The notes: generated from the letters alone by a model not told the origin. Numbered from the stretch's first letter, positions 1-8,291 are shown. The stretch is 19,726 bases of DNA from CAVPDE01 sp964580575 (GCA_964580575.1 CAZOLJ010000078.1:1-19726); one strand, 5' to 3'. Translations and numbers: made by a program.

Positions 1-77
1 GTGCTGCGCCTAGGGCCTTTACACTGAAAGAGCAAGTGCATATTATATGCTTTATTTGCTGCGGAGGTTAAGACCCA

Positions 78-2801
78 TTGGATCCTTATCTTGAAAAAGA
101 CAAGAAATGGTATCAGCTGCCTGTTGAAGACGCCCTTCATCAGTTGGGCTCCACCCCTGAGGGTCTTACCTCATCAGAAGCTGCTCTGCGCCTTGAAAAG
201 TACGGCCCCAATAAACTGGGAGAAGAACAACCAACAAGCCCCTTGAGGGTTTTTCTGAATCAGTTCAAGAACCCTCTCATTTACATCCTTCTCTTGGCCG
301 CAGCAGCCACCGCCAGCCTCGGGATGTTGAAGGACTCGGTGGTCATCCTGGTGGTGATCGTCATCAACTCCATCATCGGCTCGTGGCAGGAGCTTCGAGC
401 GGAACAGAGCCTCCGGGCCCTTCAGAAGCTCTCCGTGCCCAAGGCGCGCGTCCTGCGGGACGGCAGTGAGATCGAGGTGGACAGCGCCTCCCTCGCACCG
501 GGGGATGTGGTGTTTCTTGCATCGGGAGACAAGGTTCCCTCCGACCTCCGCCTGATCGCAGCCAAAGAGCTCCGGGTTGAAGAGGCAACGCTGACCGGGG
601 AGTCCCTGCCGGTGACCAAGAAATCCGATGCCATTAAAGAAGAAGGCCTCACTCCGGGCGATCAGATCAACATGGCCTTCATGGGGACCGTCGTGGTGAA
701 CGGCAGGGGCCGGGGAATTGTGATTGCTACAGGCGTGCACACTCTTCTCGGCCAGATTGCAGAGAACGTTCGAGGCGTATCCCTCGCAAAGACTCCGCTT
801 CAGGAACGTTTCGAGAAATTTGCGAAGCGGCTCGGGCTCGTCGTCCTGGGGCTTTGCCTCCTCCTCTTTGCTGTAGGCTTTGCACTGGGCATGGAAACGA
901 TCGAGCTTTTCATGACCGCCGTGGCCATGTCCGTGGCCATGATTCCTGAAGGACTCCCGGTGGTGGTGACCATCACCTTGGCCATTGGGGTTTCCCGAAT
1001 GGCCAAGAAGAACGCGATCATCCGGAAACTTCACGCCGTTGAGACCCTGGGATGCACGACGGTCATCTGTTCGGACAAAACCGGCACCCTCACACGGAAC
1101 GAAATGACGGTCAAGGCCATCTACGACGGCCACGACGATTATGAGGTGTTGGGATCAGGATACGAACCGGTGGGGGAAATACGCCATGGAGACCTGGAGG
1201 CCGGTCCCTTGCAGATACGGCCCGGCGCCAACCTGGAAATGGCTCTTCGCATCGGCTTGCTCTGCAATGAATCGACCCTGGTGAAACAGAATGGATCTTA
1301 CACCGTCAAGGGAGACCCCACGGAGGGAGCCCTGATCGTGGCGGCTCTCAAGGCAGGACTTGATCTTGAAAAGGAAAAGCGGGAGTACCCCCAGTTGTCG
1401 ATCATCCCCTTCGAATCCGACCGGGGTTACATGGCAAGCCTCCATGACCACAATGGGAAAAGGCTCGTGTTTCTGAAAGGCGCGCCGGAAAAACTTCTTT
1501 ACATCTGCTCTTTGGAACGATCGCCTGAAGAATGCCGCATGTCCGATTTGCTCCGGGCCGCCGAGGAGTATGGCCGCCGAGGCCTTCGGGTGTTGGCCCT
1601 TGGTTGGAAGGAGGTGCCCGCCCATCTTGCTCACCAAAAGGACTTGGACGAGGAACTGACCCACGGGGTGATGTTTGCAGGCCTCCAGGCCATTATTGAC
1701 CCGCCCCGGTCTGAGGCCGTCCAGGCGGTGTCGGATCTCTTCCAAGCCGGGATACGCACCGTGATGATCACCGGAGATCACGCGATCACGGCTCTGGCCA
1801 TTGCAGAGCGACTGGGAATTGGGGGCCGCGACCCCCATGCCCTCACCGGACGAGACATCGAAGAAATTACCGATGATCAACTGATGGACAAGGTGGCGAC
1901 GACTAGCGTTTATGCCCGCGTTTCCCCAACCCACAAGCTGCGCATCGCCCGGCAATTCATTCAAAGGGGAGAGATCGTCGCCATGACCGGAGACGGTGTC
2001 AACGACGCCCCTGCCCTGAAGGCCGCTCACATCGGTATCGCCATGGGGAAAACAGGGACGGATGTGGCCAAGGAAGCGGCGGATATGGTGCTCACGGACG
2101 ACAACTTTGCAAGCATTGCCGGAGCCGTGTACGAAGGACGCGTGGTCTTCGAGAACATCCGCAAAGTCACCCTATACCTGATCGGAGGAGGATCTGCGAT
2201 CCTGCTCACCATTCTGGGAACCCTACTTCTCGGGGTTCCCCTCCCCTTCAATCCGACCCAGATCATCTGGCTCAACTTCGTCACGAGCGCCCTTCAGGAC
2301 ATCGCTCTCGCCTTTGAGCCGGGAGAACGCGAGCTTCTGAAGGTCCCGCCGCGGCCTCCAAATGAAGGAATTCTCTCGAATTCCCTGATCAGACGCATTC
2401 TGGTTGCCGCTGTGACCATAGCGCTTGGAACTCTGGCGGCCTATCTCTGGGCGCTTCGATCCGGGTCCCCCATCGAGGAAGCGCGCACCATAGCCGTCAC
2501 GGCGGTCGTCTTCTTTCAGCTTTTTCAGGTCCTCAACTCCCGCTCCCTGTCGCTCTCGGTCTTCAAGACAGGGCTTGCAGGAAATCCCATGCTCCTGCTG
2601 GCCATGGGCCTGGCCATTGTAGCCCACATGGCGGTGGTCTATGTGCCCCAGCTGGAGTGGCTGGTGCGAACCACTCCCCTTTCGGCTGACACCCTCGCGG
2701 GAATCCTGCTCCTTGCCCTGAGCGTCGTGTTCACCGTGGAAGTGGACAAATACCTCTTACGAAGAGCCAGGTGGACATCGCGTGGACATGCGGATGTTTG
2801 A
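78..2801 (+). CDS. P2-type cation-transporting ATPase (Ca2+-ATPase-like)
   Basis: Inner-membrane ATP-driven cation pump of 907 residues. The order is: N-terminal cation ATPase domain (about 5-75), actuator domain with TGES at 173-176, PEGLP in transmembrane helix M4 at 290-294, phosphorylation motif DKTGT with Asp333, nucleotide-binding KGAPE at 467-471, TGD at 565-567, hinge GDGVND at 638-643, then a C-terminal set of membrane helices. This is the complete P-type ATPase plan at normal length. The start is a TTG, supported by GGAGG at 63-67 with a 10-nt spacing. PEGLP in M4 places it with the Ca2+/Na+-type (P2) pumps, but M6 reads NFVTSALQD (733-741), with Ser where animal SERCA has the calcium ligand Asp800. 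The transported ion is therefore open (Ca2+, Na+ or Mn2+). It stands alone; bases 1-77 show only the ribosome binding site. Confidence 0.93.
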   Translation: MDPYLEKDKKWYQLPVEDALHQLGSTPEGLTSSEAALRLEKYGPNKLGEEQPTSPLRVFLNQFKNPLIYILLLAAAATASLGMLKDSVVILVVIVINSIIGSWQELRAEQSLRALQKLSVPKARVLRDGSEIEVDSASLAPGDVVFLASGDKVPSDLRLIAAKELRVEEATLTGESLPVTKKSDAIKEEGLTPGDQINMAFMGTVVVNGRGRGIVIATGVHTLLGQIAENVRGVSLAKTPLQERFEKFAKRLGLVVLGLCLLLFAVGFALGMETIELFMTAVAMSVAMIPEGLPVVVTITLAIGVSRMAKKNAIIRKLHAVETLGCTTVICSDKTGTLTRNEMTVKAIYDGHDDYEVLGSGYEPVGEIRHGDLEAGPLQIRPGANLEMALRIGLLCNESTLVKQNGSYTVKGDPTEGALIVAALKAGLDLEKEKREYPQLSIIPFESDRGYMASLHDHNGKRLVFLKGAPEKLLYICSLERSPEECRMSDLLRAAEEYGRRGLRVLALGWKEVPAHLAHQKDLDEELTHGVMFAGLQAIIDPPRSEAVQAVSDLFQAGIRTVMITGDHAITALAIAERLGIGGRDPHALTGRDIEEITDDQLMDKVATTSVYARVSPTHKLRIARQFIQRGEIVAMTGDGVNDAPALKAAHIGIAMGKTGTDVAKEAADMVLTDDNFASIAGAVYEGRVVFENIRKVTLYLIGGGSAILLTILGTLLLGVPLPFNPTQIIWLNFVTSALQDIALAFEPGERELLKVPPRPPNEGILSNSLIRRILVAAVTIALGTLAAYLWALRSGSPIEEARTIAVTAVVFFQLFQVLNSRSLSLSVFKTGLAGNPMLLLAMGLAIVAHMAVVYVPQLEWLVRTTPLSADTLAGILLLALSVVFTVEVDKYLLRRARWTSRGHADV

Positions 2802-2825
2802 GGCTGCGGTCTCACCCGGCACCTT

Positions 2826-2946
2826 TTGCCCGTTGTCTTTCGCAGGGTTTTGGGTTATAGGTTCCCAAGAGGAGCTGAATTTTTTAGGTCCTTGATAAGG
2901 CATTTTTTTCTTTGAGAACGGACAACAGACAACGGGCAACGGACGG
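2826..2946. repeat. inverted microrepeat between ATPase gene and pyrF
   Basis: A 12-nt sequence TTGCCCGTTGTC (2826-2837) recurs exactly inverted as GACAACGGGCAA (2928-2939). The right arm belongs to a run of degenerate 7-nt units of the type GGACAAC (about 2920-2946). The run reaches almost to the pyrF ATG and creates a spurious in-frame TTG start at 2912. It resembles the other microrepeat blocks of this window in design but not in sequence. No promoter was recognised. Confidence 0.6.
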
Positions 2947-2950
2947 CTTT

Positions 2951-3688
2951 ATGAAACAAGGCAAAGACTACATCATCTTCCCTCTGGACGTCTCTACCCG
3001 GGACGAGGCCGTGAAGTACGTTACCCTTCTCAAAGACGCGGTCGGTCTTTTCAAGGTAGGGCTCGAGCTTTTTGTGAGCCAGGGGCCTGAGATCCTCAAA
3101 GCGATTCGGCGCATCACGAGCGCCGGAATTTTCCTGGATCTCAAACTCCACGACATTCCTGAAACCATGCGAAGAGCCTTTCTCTCCGCTGCGGAATACA
3201 AGCCCGAGTTTGTCACTGTTCACTGCGACCAAGGCGAAGGCATGCTCAAGGAGGTCGCACAGAACAACCCTGGCAATACCAGGATCCTCGCCGTCACTCT
3301 CCTGACCAGCTTGAACAGCAAGAACCTCGCAACGCTGGGCTACACCGACGATTACGTGAAAGACCTCTCCAGGCTCGTGCTGCTTCGGGCCAAAATCGCC
3401 AGAGAAGCGGGGTGCCAGGGCATTGTCTGCTCGGGCCAGGAAGTGGGAATGATCAAGAAGGAACTTCCCGACCTCATCGCCGTGACTCCCGGCATCAGGC
3501 CGGCATGGTCTGTGGTAGGGAAAGACGATCAGAAGCGAGTGGTCACACCTGGAGACGCCGTAAGAAACGGATCGGATTACATTGTGGTGGGCCGGCCCAT
3601 CCGGGATGCCAAGGACCCGGCAGAAGCCGCCACAAAGACAGCCAAAGAGATCGAGTCGGCTTTGAAGAAATCAACCGCTGTCGGCTGA
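2951..3688 (+). CDS. pyrF: orotidine-5'-phosphate decarboxylase
   Basis: Cytosolic last enzyme of de novo UMP synthesis, decarboxylating orotidine 5'-phosphate. The 245-residue TIM-barrel protein has the usual bacterial length. It shows the N-terminal PLDV strand, KVGLELF, the catalytic motif DLKLHDIP (Asp63, Lys65, Asp68), TPGIRP, and the phosphate-binding VVGRPI near the C-terminus. I chose ATG 2951 rather than the in-frame TTG at 2912, because the 13 extra codons are built from the GGACAAC-type repeat and the family's conserved sequence begins just after this ATG. The ribosome binding site is weak. No other pyrimidine gene is nearby. The stop codon lies in the loop of a perfect hairpin (3677-3698). 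Confidence 0.95.
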   Translation: MKQGKDYIIFPLDVSTRDEAVKYVTLLKDAVGLFKVGLELFVSQGPEILKAIRRITSAGIFLDLKLHDIPETMRRAFLSAAEYKPEFVTVHCDQGEGMLKEVAQNNPGNTRILAVTLLTSLNSKNLATLGYTDDYVKDLSRLVLLRAKIAREAGCQGIVCSGQEVGMIKKELPDLIAVTPGIRPAWSVVGKDDQKRVVTPGDAVRNGSDYIVVGRPIRDAKDPAEAATKTAKEIESALKKSTAVG

Positions 3689-3698
3689 AGCCGACAGC
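3677..3698 (+). terminator. hairpin spanning the pyrF stop codon
   Basis: GCTGTCGGC (3677-3685), loop TGAA, then GCCGACAGC (3690-3698) gives a perfect 9-bp stem whose loop contains the pyrF TGA. No T-run follows (the next bases are TTGAGGG), so it is a weak candidate for intrinsic termination. A role in mRNA 3' protection or an origin as a repeat is as likely. Confidence 0.4.
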
Positions 3699-3862
3699 TT
3701 GAGGGACAAAGGGACAGAGTGGCAAACCAAAACAAGGGACAAAGTCACACAGGCACAGAGGGACAAAGCAGAAGACTTCTTTTTTGTCTTTACCCTTTGC
3801 ATCTTTGTCCCTATGTCCCTTGTTCTGCTTTGTGCCTCTGTGCCTTTGTGACTTTGTGCCTA
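3699..3862. repeat. degenerate GGGACAAAG/GGCACAGAG microrepeat, inverted
   Basis: The left half (about 3702-3770) is a run of degenerate 8-9 nt purine-rich units such as GGGACAAAG, GGGACAGAG and GGCACAGAG. The right half (about 3784-3862) contains the reverse-complement units (TTTGTCCC, CTCTGTGCC, CTTTGTGCC), so the whole block could fold into a long imperfect hairpin. This explains most of the gap between pyrF and the next gene. Open frames through it are repetitive and not coding-like. Confidence 0.7.
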
Positions 3863-3866
3863 AATC

Positions 3867-3916
3867 CCGGTGCAAGCACCCAAACTGAAGTCTTCGCCTA
3901 AAGGCGAGGGTTTTTC
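3867..3916 (+). terminator. tandem hairpins with T-run before the PLP enzyme gene
   Basis: A short hairpin GGTGCAAGCACC (3869-3880) is followed by CTTCGCC-TAAA-GGCGAGG (3892-3909; 7-bp stem with one G-T pair) and then G plus five T (3911-3915). The second unit has the form of an intrinsic terminator, but it ends only about 13 nt before the next start codon. It could be a terminator for upstream transcription, an attenuator, or the relic of an IS200/IS605-type right end, which carries similar hairpins. No transposase or TnpB gene is present. Confidence 0.45.
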
Positions 3917-3928
3917 TCTCAATCCCGG

Positions 3929-4906
3929 ATGGAGACAATGACCCGCACAGACAGAGTCCTCGCCTCAGCTGTCGAGGCCATTGGTAATACTCCTCTCGTC
4001 GAACTGGCTCGTCTGACCAAAGGAATGGACGGCCGCATCCTCGCCAAAATGGAGTACCTCAACCCCGGTCTGTCGAAGAAGGACCGCATCGCCCGCCAGA
4101 TCATTGAAGAGGCCGAAGCCCAAGGCGCTCTCACGCCAGGCCAGACCGTGGTGGAGCTCACCAGCGGCAATACGGGCACTGGTTTGGCAATTGTCTGCGC
4201 TGTCAAGGATTACCCGTTCGTGGCCGTGATGTCGAAAGGCAATTCCATGGAACGGGCCCGCATGATGTCCGCCCTGGGGGCCGAGGTGGTGCTCGTGGAT
4301 CAGTTGCCGGGATCCAAGCCCGGTCAGGTGTCGGGCGGGGACTTGGAGCTGGTCGAAAGGGCGACGCGAAAAATCGTCCTGGAGCGTGATGCTTTCAGGG
4401 CGGATCAGTTTACCCTGCAAGGCAACCGGCGGGCCCACTACCTGAACACGGCTCGCGAGATTATCCGGCAAACCGGCGGCTCGTTTCACGCCTTCTGCGA
4501 CTTTGCGGGCACTGGCGGCTCCTTCGCCGGTTGCGCGGCAGCCTTCAAGGAACACAACCCCTTGATCCGCTGCTTCGTCGTGGAGCCTGAAGGCGCGGCC
4601 GTGCTGGCCGGCGAACAGGTGACCAACCCTAATCACAGGATCCAGGGCGGCGGTTACTCGATGGCGACCCTGCCCTTGCTCAGACCTGAGCATGTCGAGG
4701 GCTACCTGCAGGTGAGCGAGGCCGAGGCTATACGGACCGCCCGCCTGCTGGCCAGACAGGAAGGGATCTTCGCCGGATTTTCCTCCGGCGCCAATGTGGC
4801 GGCAGCCCTCCAACTTCTCAGGGGCGAATTCAGGGGAAGCACGATCGTCGTTCTCCTGTGCGACTCAGGTCTCAAGTACCTGAGCACAGACCTGTGGGAC
4901 TCATGA
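3929..4906 (+). CDS. cysteine synthase-family PLP enzyme
   Basis: A 325-residue fold-type II PLP enzyme of the CysK/CysM/CBS family, which carries out beta-replacement on activated serine. The PLP-binding lysine is Lys51 in the motif NPGLSKKDR. The substrate-binding loop is TSGNTG (78-83), the phosphate-binding loop is GTGGSF (about 190-195), and the pyridine-nitrogen serine lies in GFSSGAN near residue 283. The length matches cysteine synthases. A segment of about 15 residues around PGSKPGQVSGGD (about residue 130) looks like an insertion relative to classical CysK, so the substrate is uncertain. ATG 3929 is used; ATG 3938, three codons on, is an alternative, and neither has a good Shine-Dalgarno. 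The stop overlaps the next start (ATGA), implying translational coupling to the tRNA-editing protein. Confidence 0.85.
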   Translation: METMTRTDRVLASAVEAIGNTPLVELARLTKGMDGRILAKMEYLNPGLSKKDRIARQIIEEAEAQGALTPGQTVVELTSGNTGTGLAIVCAVKDYPFVAVMSKGNSMERARMMSALGAEVVLVDQLPGSKPGQVSGGDLELVERATRKIVLERDAFRADQFTLQGNRRAHYLNTAREIIRQTGGSFHAFCDFAGTGGSFAGCAAAFKEHNPLIRCFVVEPEGAAVLAGEQVTNPNHRIQGGGYSMATLPLLRPEHVEGYLQVSEAEAIRTARLLARQEGIFAGFSSGANVAAALQLLRGEFRGSTIVVLLCDSGLKYLSTDLWDS

Positions 4907-5676
4907 CCACAACAAACATAGAGGGTGACAACAAGCCCATGCAACCTCATGCCACCAAACGGCTTTACTTGGAGGACGACCACTGCTTTGAAGCGGAGGC
5001 AAAGGTTGTTGCGGTTCGGGAAAATTCCCTCGTCTTCGACCAAACCTGTTTTTACCCGGGCGGTGGGGGCCAACCTCCTGACAACGGCTCAGTCAGGTTG
5101 CAGAACGGAGAGGTGCTTGAAATCACTTCTGCCTATTCGGATGCGGACGACATCATCTGGCACCTGAGCAAGTCTCAGCTACCCTCCGGCATTGTCGGCC
5201 TGCCGGCGAAACTGATGCTGAACAAAGAGAGGCGGCTGGCGCTCATGCGCTATCACTCCGTCCTTCATGTTCTCAACACGGTTGCTCTAAGGGACTACCG
5301 CGGATGGATCACAGGGGTGCAGATAGGTGCGGATTATTCGAGGATCGACTTCAAGATCGAAGGGTTTTCCTCTGCCATGTGTTCGGAATTGGAACAGAAG
5401 GTCAATGCCGTGCTTGAGGAGAATCATCCAGTAAAATCCTACTTCATCCTCGAGGAAGAATTCCGAAAGCGCGAGGACTTGCTCAGGACCCTGGAGGTCA
5501 AACCCCCTGTTTCGCACGGTCGAGTCCGCGTCGTCGAGATAGAGGGATTCGACGCGCAGGCGTGCGGGGGAACCCATGTGAGCACTACGGCGGAAGTTGG
5601 CACACTTTCTGTCTTCCGAACGGAAAACAAGGGAAAAATCAACAAGCGGCTTTATGTCCGACTGGCAGGCTGCTGA
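4903..5676 (+). CDS. AlaX-type alanyl-tRNA editing protein
   Basis: A free-standing relative of the editing domain of alanyl/threonyl-tRNA synthetases, 257 residues. Such proteins hydrolyse mischarged tRNA, typically Ser- or Gly-tRNA(Ala). Both zinc-binding elements are visible: HSVLH (HxxxH) in the first half of the editing domain and CGGTH (CxxxH) near the C-terminus. An N-terminal domain carries the FYPGGGGQPPDNG glycine-rich signature, as in the longer AlaX-M type. The start is ATG 4903, which overlaps the upstream stop in ATGA; an upstream in-frame GTG would overlap the neighbour by 49 nt. The last codons and the stop lie inside the end of an inverted-repeat element (5666-5801). Substrate specificity cannot be read from sequence. 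Confidence 0.88.
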   Translation: MTTTNIEGDNKPMQPHATKRLYLEDDHCFEAEAKVVAVRENSLVFDQTCFYPGGGGQPPDNGSVRLQNGEVLEITSAYSDADDIIWHLSKSQLPSGIVGLPAKLMLNKERRLALMRYHSVLHVLNTVALRDYRGWITGVQIGADYSRIDFKIEGFSSAMCSELEQKVNAVLEENHPVKSYFILEEEFRKREDLLRTLEVKPPVSHGRVRVVEIEGFDAQACGGTHVSTTAEVGTLSVFRTENKGKINKRLYVRLAGC

Positions 5677-5801
5677 AAAACACAATCCGTTCGTCACTCC
5701 CGCGCAGGCGGGAGTCCAGAAAAGCTAGGAAAGACTATAGGATTCCCGCCTGCGCAGGAATGACAGCAAAGAAGGCAAAAAAACCGTTTTTCAGGAACCT
5801 G
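5666..5801. repeat. 136-bp MITE-like inverted-repeat element
   Basis: The ends CAGGCTGCTGAAAAAC (5666-5681) and GTTTTTCAGGAACCTG (5786-5801) are inverted repeats matching at 14 of 16 positions. Inside them lies a second inverted pair of 26 nt (5692-5717 and 5740-5765) around the GCGCAGGCGGGA core type that is dispersed in many proteobacterial genomes. There is no coding capacity. It overlaps the last codons and stop of the tRNA-editing gene and ends just before the ribosome binding site of the hydrolase gene. No clear target duplication was seen. Confidence 0.75.
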
Positions 5802-5812
5802 TTAAGGATCAG

Positions 5813-6658
5813 ATGATGCAGGAAAGTATTCTCCAGATAGAAGACGGGTGGCTTTTTGTTCGTCACAGCCAACTGAATCGGCCGCGACCGGTGCTGCTTT
5901 TTGTCCACGGTCTCGGTGAGTCCGGCCTGTGCTTCGATGAGGCATTCGAATCCGGGGACATGCAAGCATACAATCTGGTGGTTCCGGACCTGATGGGTTA
6001 CGGCCGCAGTTCCCGAGCCGGCAACGGGGGCTACAGCATGGATTCGCAGGTCCTTCGCCTGTGGCGCCTCATGGATTTTCTGGGGATTAAATCTTTTTAT
6101 ATCGTGGGGCATTCCCTCGGCGGAGACATCGGCACTTTCATGGCGTCCTCCGATGCTCAGCAGAGGATCAAAGGGTTCGTCAATATCGAAGGGGACCTGA
6201 CTCCCCATGACATTTTTTTCAGCAACAAGGTGGTCACTGCTGCGGAAGGCGGCAACTTCGCAGAATGGTTCGATACGGATTTCAAAGAGGACTTGGTCCT
6301 CAAGGGCTGGGGACGCAGGTGGCCCTCCTGTCGCCGCTATTACGCCTCTCTCCAATTCGCGCGTCCGGAAGCTTTTCTCGCAAACGCAAAGGAAATCTAT
6401 CAGAAGAATCAGCCTCTGCCGGGGCGTCGGGAATGTCTCACTGGATTGACCTATGCCGGATTGACGATCCCCAAGGTCTTCTGCTGGGGGAGCGAGAGTC
6501 TTGCCAAGGGCACACTGGAGTTTCTTGAATCCGCCTCTTTGCAGCACCGCAAATTCGAACCGGCTTTCCACTGGCCCATGATTGACCAGGCAGAAGAGTT
6601 CTACGGGTTTGTTCCAGGCTTCGTTAAGTCCATACTGCCCGTATCCGCGCAGGGATAA
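5813..6658 (+). CDS. alpha/beta-hydrolase fold protein
   Basis: A 281-residue cytosolic hydrolase with no signal peptide. Visible elements are the oxyanion motif HGLGES (32-37), the strand and turn PDLMGYGRSS (58-67), the nucleophile elbow GHSLGG with Ser101, and a likely catalytic His in the C-terminal FHWPMIDQ segment. The order matches esterases, lipases and C-C hydrolases; the substrate cannot be assigned. AAGGA at 5804-5808 is 7 nt from the second ATG (5816), so translation may begin one codon downstream. The acetyltransferase gene follows closely, and the two probably form a small operon. Confidence 0.85.
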   Translation: MMQESILQIEDGWLFVRHSQLNRPRPVLLFVHGLGESGLCFDEAFESGDMQAYNLVVPDLMGYGRSSRAGNGGYSMDSQVLRLWRLMDFLGIKSFYIVGHSLGGDIGTFMASSDAQQRIKGFVNIEGDLTPHDIFFSNKVVTAAEGGNFAEWFDTDFKEDLVLKGWGRRWPSCRRYYASLQFARPEAFLANAKEIYQKNQPLPGRRECLTGLTYAGLTIPKVFCWGSESLAKGTLEFLESASLQHRKFEPAFHWPMIDQAEEFYGFVPGFVKSILPVSAQG

Positions 6659-6676
6659 GTGCAGGAAAGAGGAATC

Positions 6677-7102
6677 ATGAATGACCTGGTGATTCGATCT
6701 TACCAACCTCAGGATGAGACAGCCGTCGTACAGCTCTGGCTGCAGTGCAACCTGGTCGTGCCTCAGAACAATCCCGAAAGAGACATCAAAAGAAAACTCC
6801 GGGTGAACCCTGAATGGTTTCTGGTAGGCGTCCTTGGCGGCCATGTTGTCGCCACCTGCATGGCGGGCTACGAAGGGCACAGAGGCTGGATCAACTATCT
6901 GGCTGTCTCTCCTCACCACCGGCGGCAGGGAATCGGCATGAGGATCATGGAGGAAGCCGAGAAAAAGCTGAGCGCCGCCGGGTGTCCAAAGATCAACCTC
7001 CAGGTGCGGGAAGCCAATCGTACCGTCATTCGGTTTTACGAGAGGATCGGATACACCAGGGACCTGGTGGTCAGCATGGGCAAGAGACTTGAGCACGATT
7101 AA
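6677..7102 (+). CDS. ypeA: GNAT-family N-acetyltransferase, YpeA type
   Basis: A 141-residue protein with one GNAT domain, expected to transfer an acetyl group from acetyl-CoA to an unidentified amine. The acetyl-CoA pyrophosphate-binding motif A is visible in VSPHHRRQGIG. The flanking YEGHRG, GCPKINLQV and FYERIGY segments, together with the C-terminal GKRL, are as in E. coli YpeA, from memory of that family. The start is ATG 6677 with AGAGG at 6668-6672; an in-frame GTG at 6659 lacks comparable support. It lies 18 nt after the hydrolase stop. The biological substrate of the family is not established. Confidence 0.87.
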   Translation: MNDLVIRSYQPQDETAVVQLWLQCNLVVPQNNPERDIKRKLRVNPEWFLVGVLGGHVVATCMAGYEGHRGWINYLAVSPHHRRQGIGMRIMEEAEKKLSAAGCPKINLQVREANRTVIRFYERIGYTRDLVVSMGKRLEHD

Positions 7103-7217
7103 GGATCGAAGGGAGGTTGCTTTTTCTGATTCTTTTTGCTAAGTAGAATTTGTTGTTTCGGCTGGAAATAGAAAGACTTGTCGTAACGGAGCATTAAATC
7201 CAAGAGGAGGTGCAGAA

Positions 7218-8291
7218 ATGTCTAAAGGACTATCGAGAAGGGATTTCATGAAAGCCTCGTTGATCGGCGGCGCAGCAATTGGTACCGGCCTCGGCCATGG
7301 TCATTTTCACCTTACCTATGGACAGTCGGCCAATGTTAAATTCAGCACCTGGCATGTTCCTGTGGGGTATGAGGTGAAAACCGTGTGGGAACCCATGCTG
7401 GAGGAACTCAAGAAAAAAACTGGCGGCAAAATCAGTTCTACCATGTATGCCGGTGGAGCCCTTGGGAAAGGCCCGGAACATTATGACATCGTTTCCAAAG
7501 GCATGTCGGACATGGGCTACTTCACCGCGACCTGGACGCCCGGAAGATTTCCCCTAACCGATGTCCTTTCTCTTGCGGCCTGGGTGGACGGCAAAGACAT
7601 TGCCACGGAGATCGGCAATGCCATGTACGAGCGAGTCCTCAAGACCGAGTTCCCGGGCGTCAAAATGATCGAACTGAACGGATGCATCCAAGCCTTTATG
7701 TGGACGAAGAAGCCTGTGAAGACCCTGGAAGACGTGAAAGGTCTCAAAATCAGAAGCCCCGGTGGGCACCAGACCAATTACATCAAGGCCCTCGGTGCAG
7801 AGCCGATCTTCATGCCCCTTGGAGACGTGTACATGGGCATGGAAACAGGGACCATCGACGGCATTGTCACGTGCCCACCGCTCATCATCTCCTTCAAGCT
7901 TTATGAAGTCGCCAAGCACGCGGTGGTCAGCACCTTCGGATGCGTCTCCGAAGGAGTGATCATGAACGCCGAGAGCTGGAAAAAAATCCCCGATGACCTC
8001 AAACCCACGGTCGACGCGGTTTGCCACAACCCGTTCAAGACAACCGGAGGGCTGACCCGAGACGTCTACAAGAAAATGGTGACGGAAATCACGGACAAGA
8101 AGGTCCAACTCTACAACCTGCCGGAAAAGGAAGCGGACCGCTGGTACGAGAAATTCCAGGACGTCACCAGGAAGTGGGTCGAGGAGCTGGAAGGCAAAGG
8201 CCTCAAGGCTAAAGAAGTGGTGAAGATGTACAACGAAGAGTGCGAGAAGAGAGGCGTGAAAGTCGTCGCATTCCCGAAGGAGTGGAAATAA
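7218..8291 (+). CDS. dctP: TRAP transporter substrate-binding protein (DctP family)
   Basis: Periplasmic solute receptor of a TRAP (tripartite ATP-independent periplasmic) importer, 357 residues. The N-terminus has a twin-arginine signal, SRRDFMK (residues 6-12), followed by a Gly/Ala-rich hydrophobic stretch, so export in folded form is expected. The mature domain shows DctP features: MYAGGALGKG, LKIRSPGG with Arg179 in the position that usually binds the ligand carboxylate, and the METGTIDGIVT segment. The start is supported by AGGAGG about 7 nt upstream. The 115-nt gap before it (7103-7217) holds no feature I can support beyond that site. The ligand is unknown; most DctP ligands are organic acids. 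It leads a three-gene operon with both permeases. Confidence 0.93.
   Translation: MSKGLSRRDFMKASLIGGAAIGTGLGHGHFHLTYGQSANVKFSTWHVPVGYEVKTVWEPMLEELKKKTGGKISSTMYAGGALGKGPEHYDIVSKGMSDMGYFTATWTPGRFPLTDVLSLAAWVDGKDIATEIGNAMYERVLKTEFPGVKMIELNGCIQAFMWTKKPVKTLEDVKGLKIRSPGGHQTNYIKALGAEPIFMPLGDVYMGMETGTIDGIVTCPPLIISFKLYEVAKHAVVSTFGCVSEGVIMNAESWKKIPDDLKPTVDAVCHNPFKTTGGLTRDVYKKMVTEITDKKVQLYNLPEKEADRWYEKFQDVTRKWVEELEGKGLKAKEVVKMYNEECEKRGVKVVAFPKEWK

Noticed and set aside
2912..2950. Upstream TTG extension of pyrF
   Set aside because: The extra codons are GGACAAC-type repeat sequence; the conserved protein starts after ATG 2951.
3543..3938. Open frames through the GGGACAAAG repeat block
   Set aside because: The translations are repeats of Cys/Leu/Pro or Lys/Asp-rich units made by the microrepeat and overlap pyrF; not coding.
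3965..4813. 282-codon minus-strand open frame
   Set aside because: It is antisense to the PLP enzyme, whose motifs are unmistakable.
5735..7096. 453-codon minus-strand open frame
   Set aside because: It is the shadow of the hydrolase and acetyltransferase genes and begins inside repeat DNA; no motif is visible.
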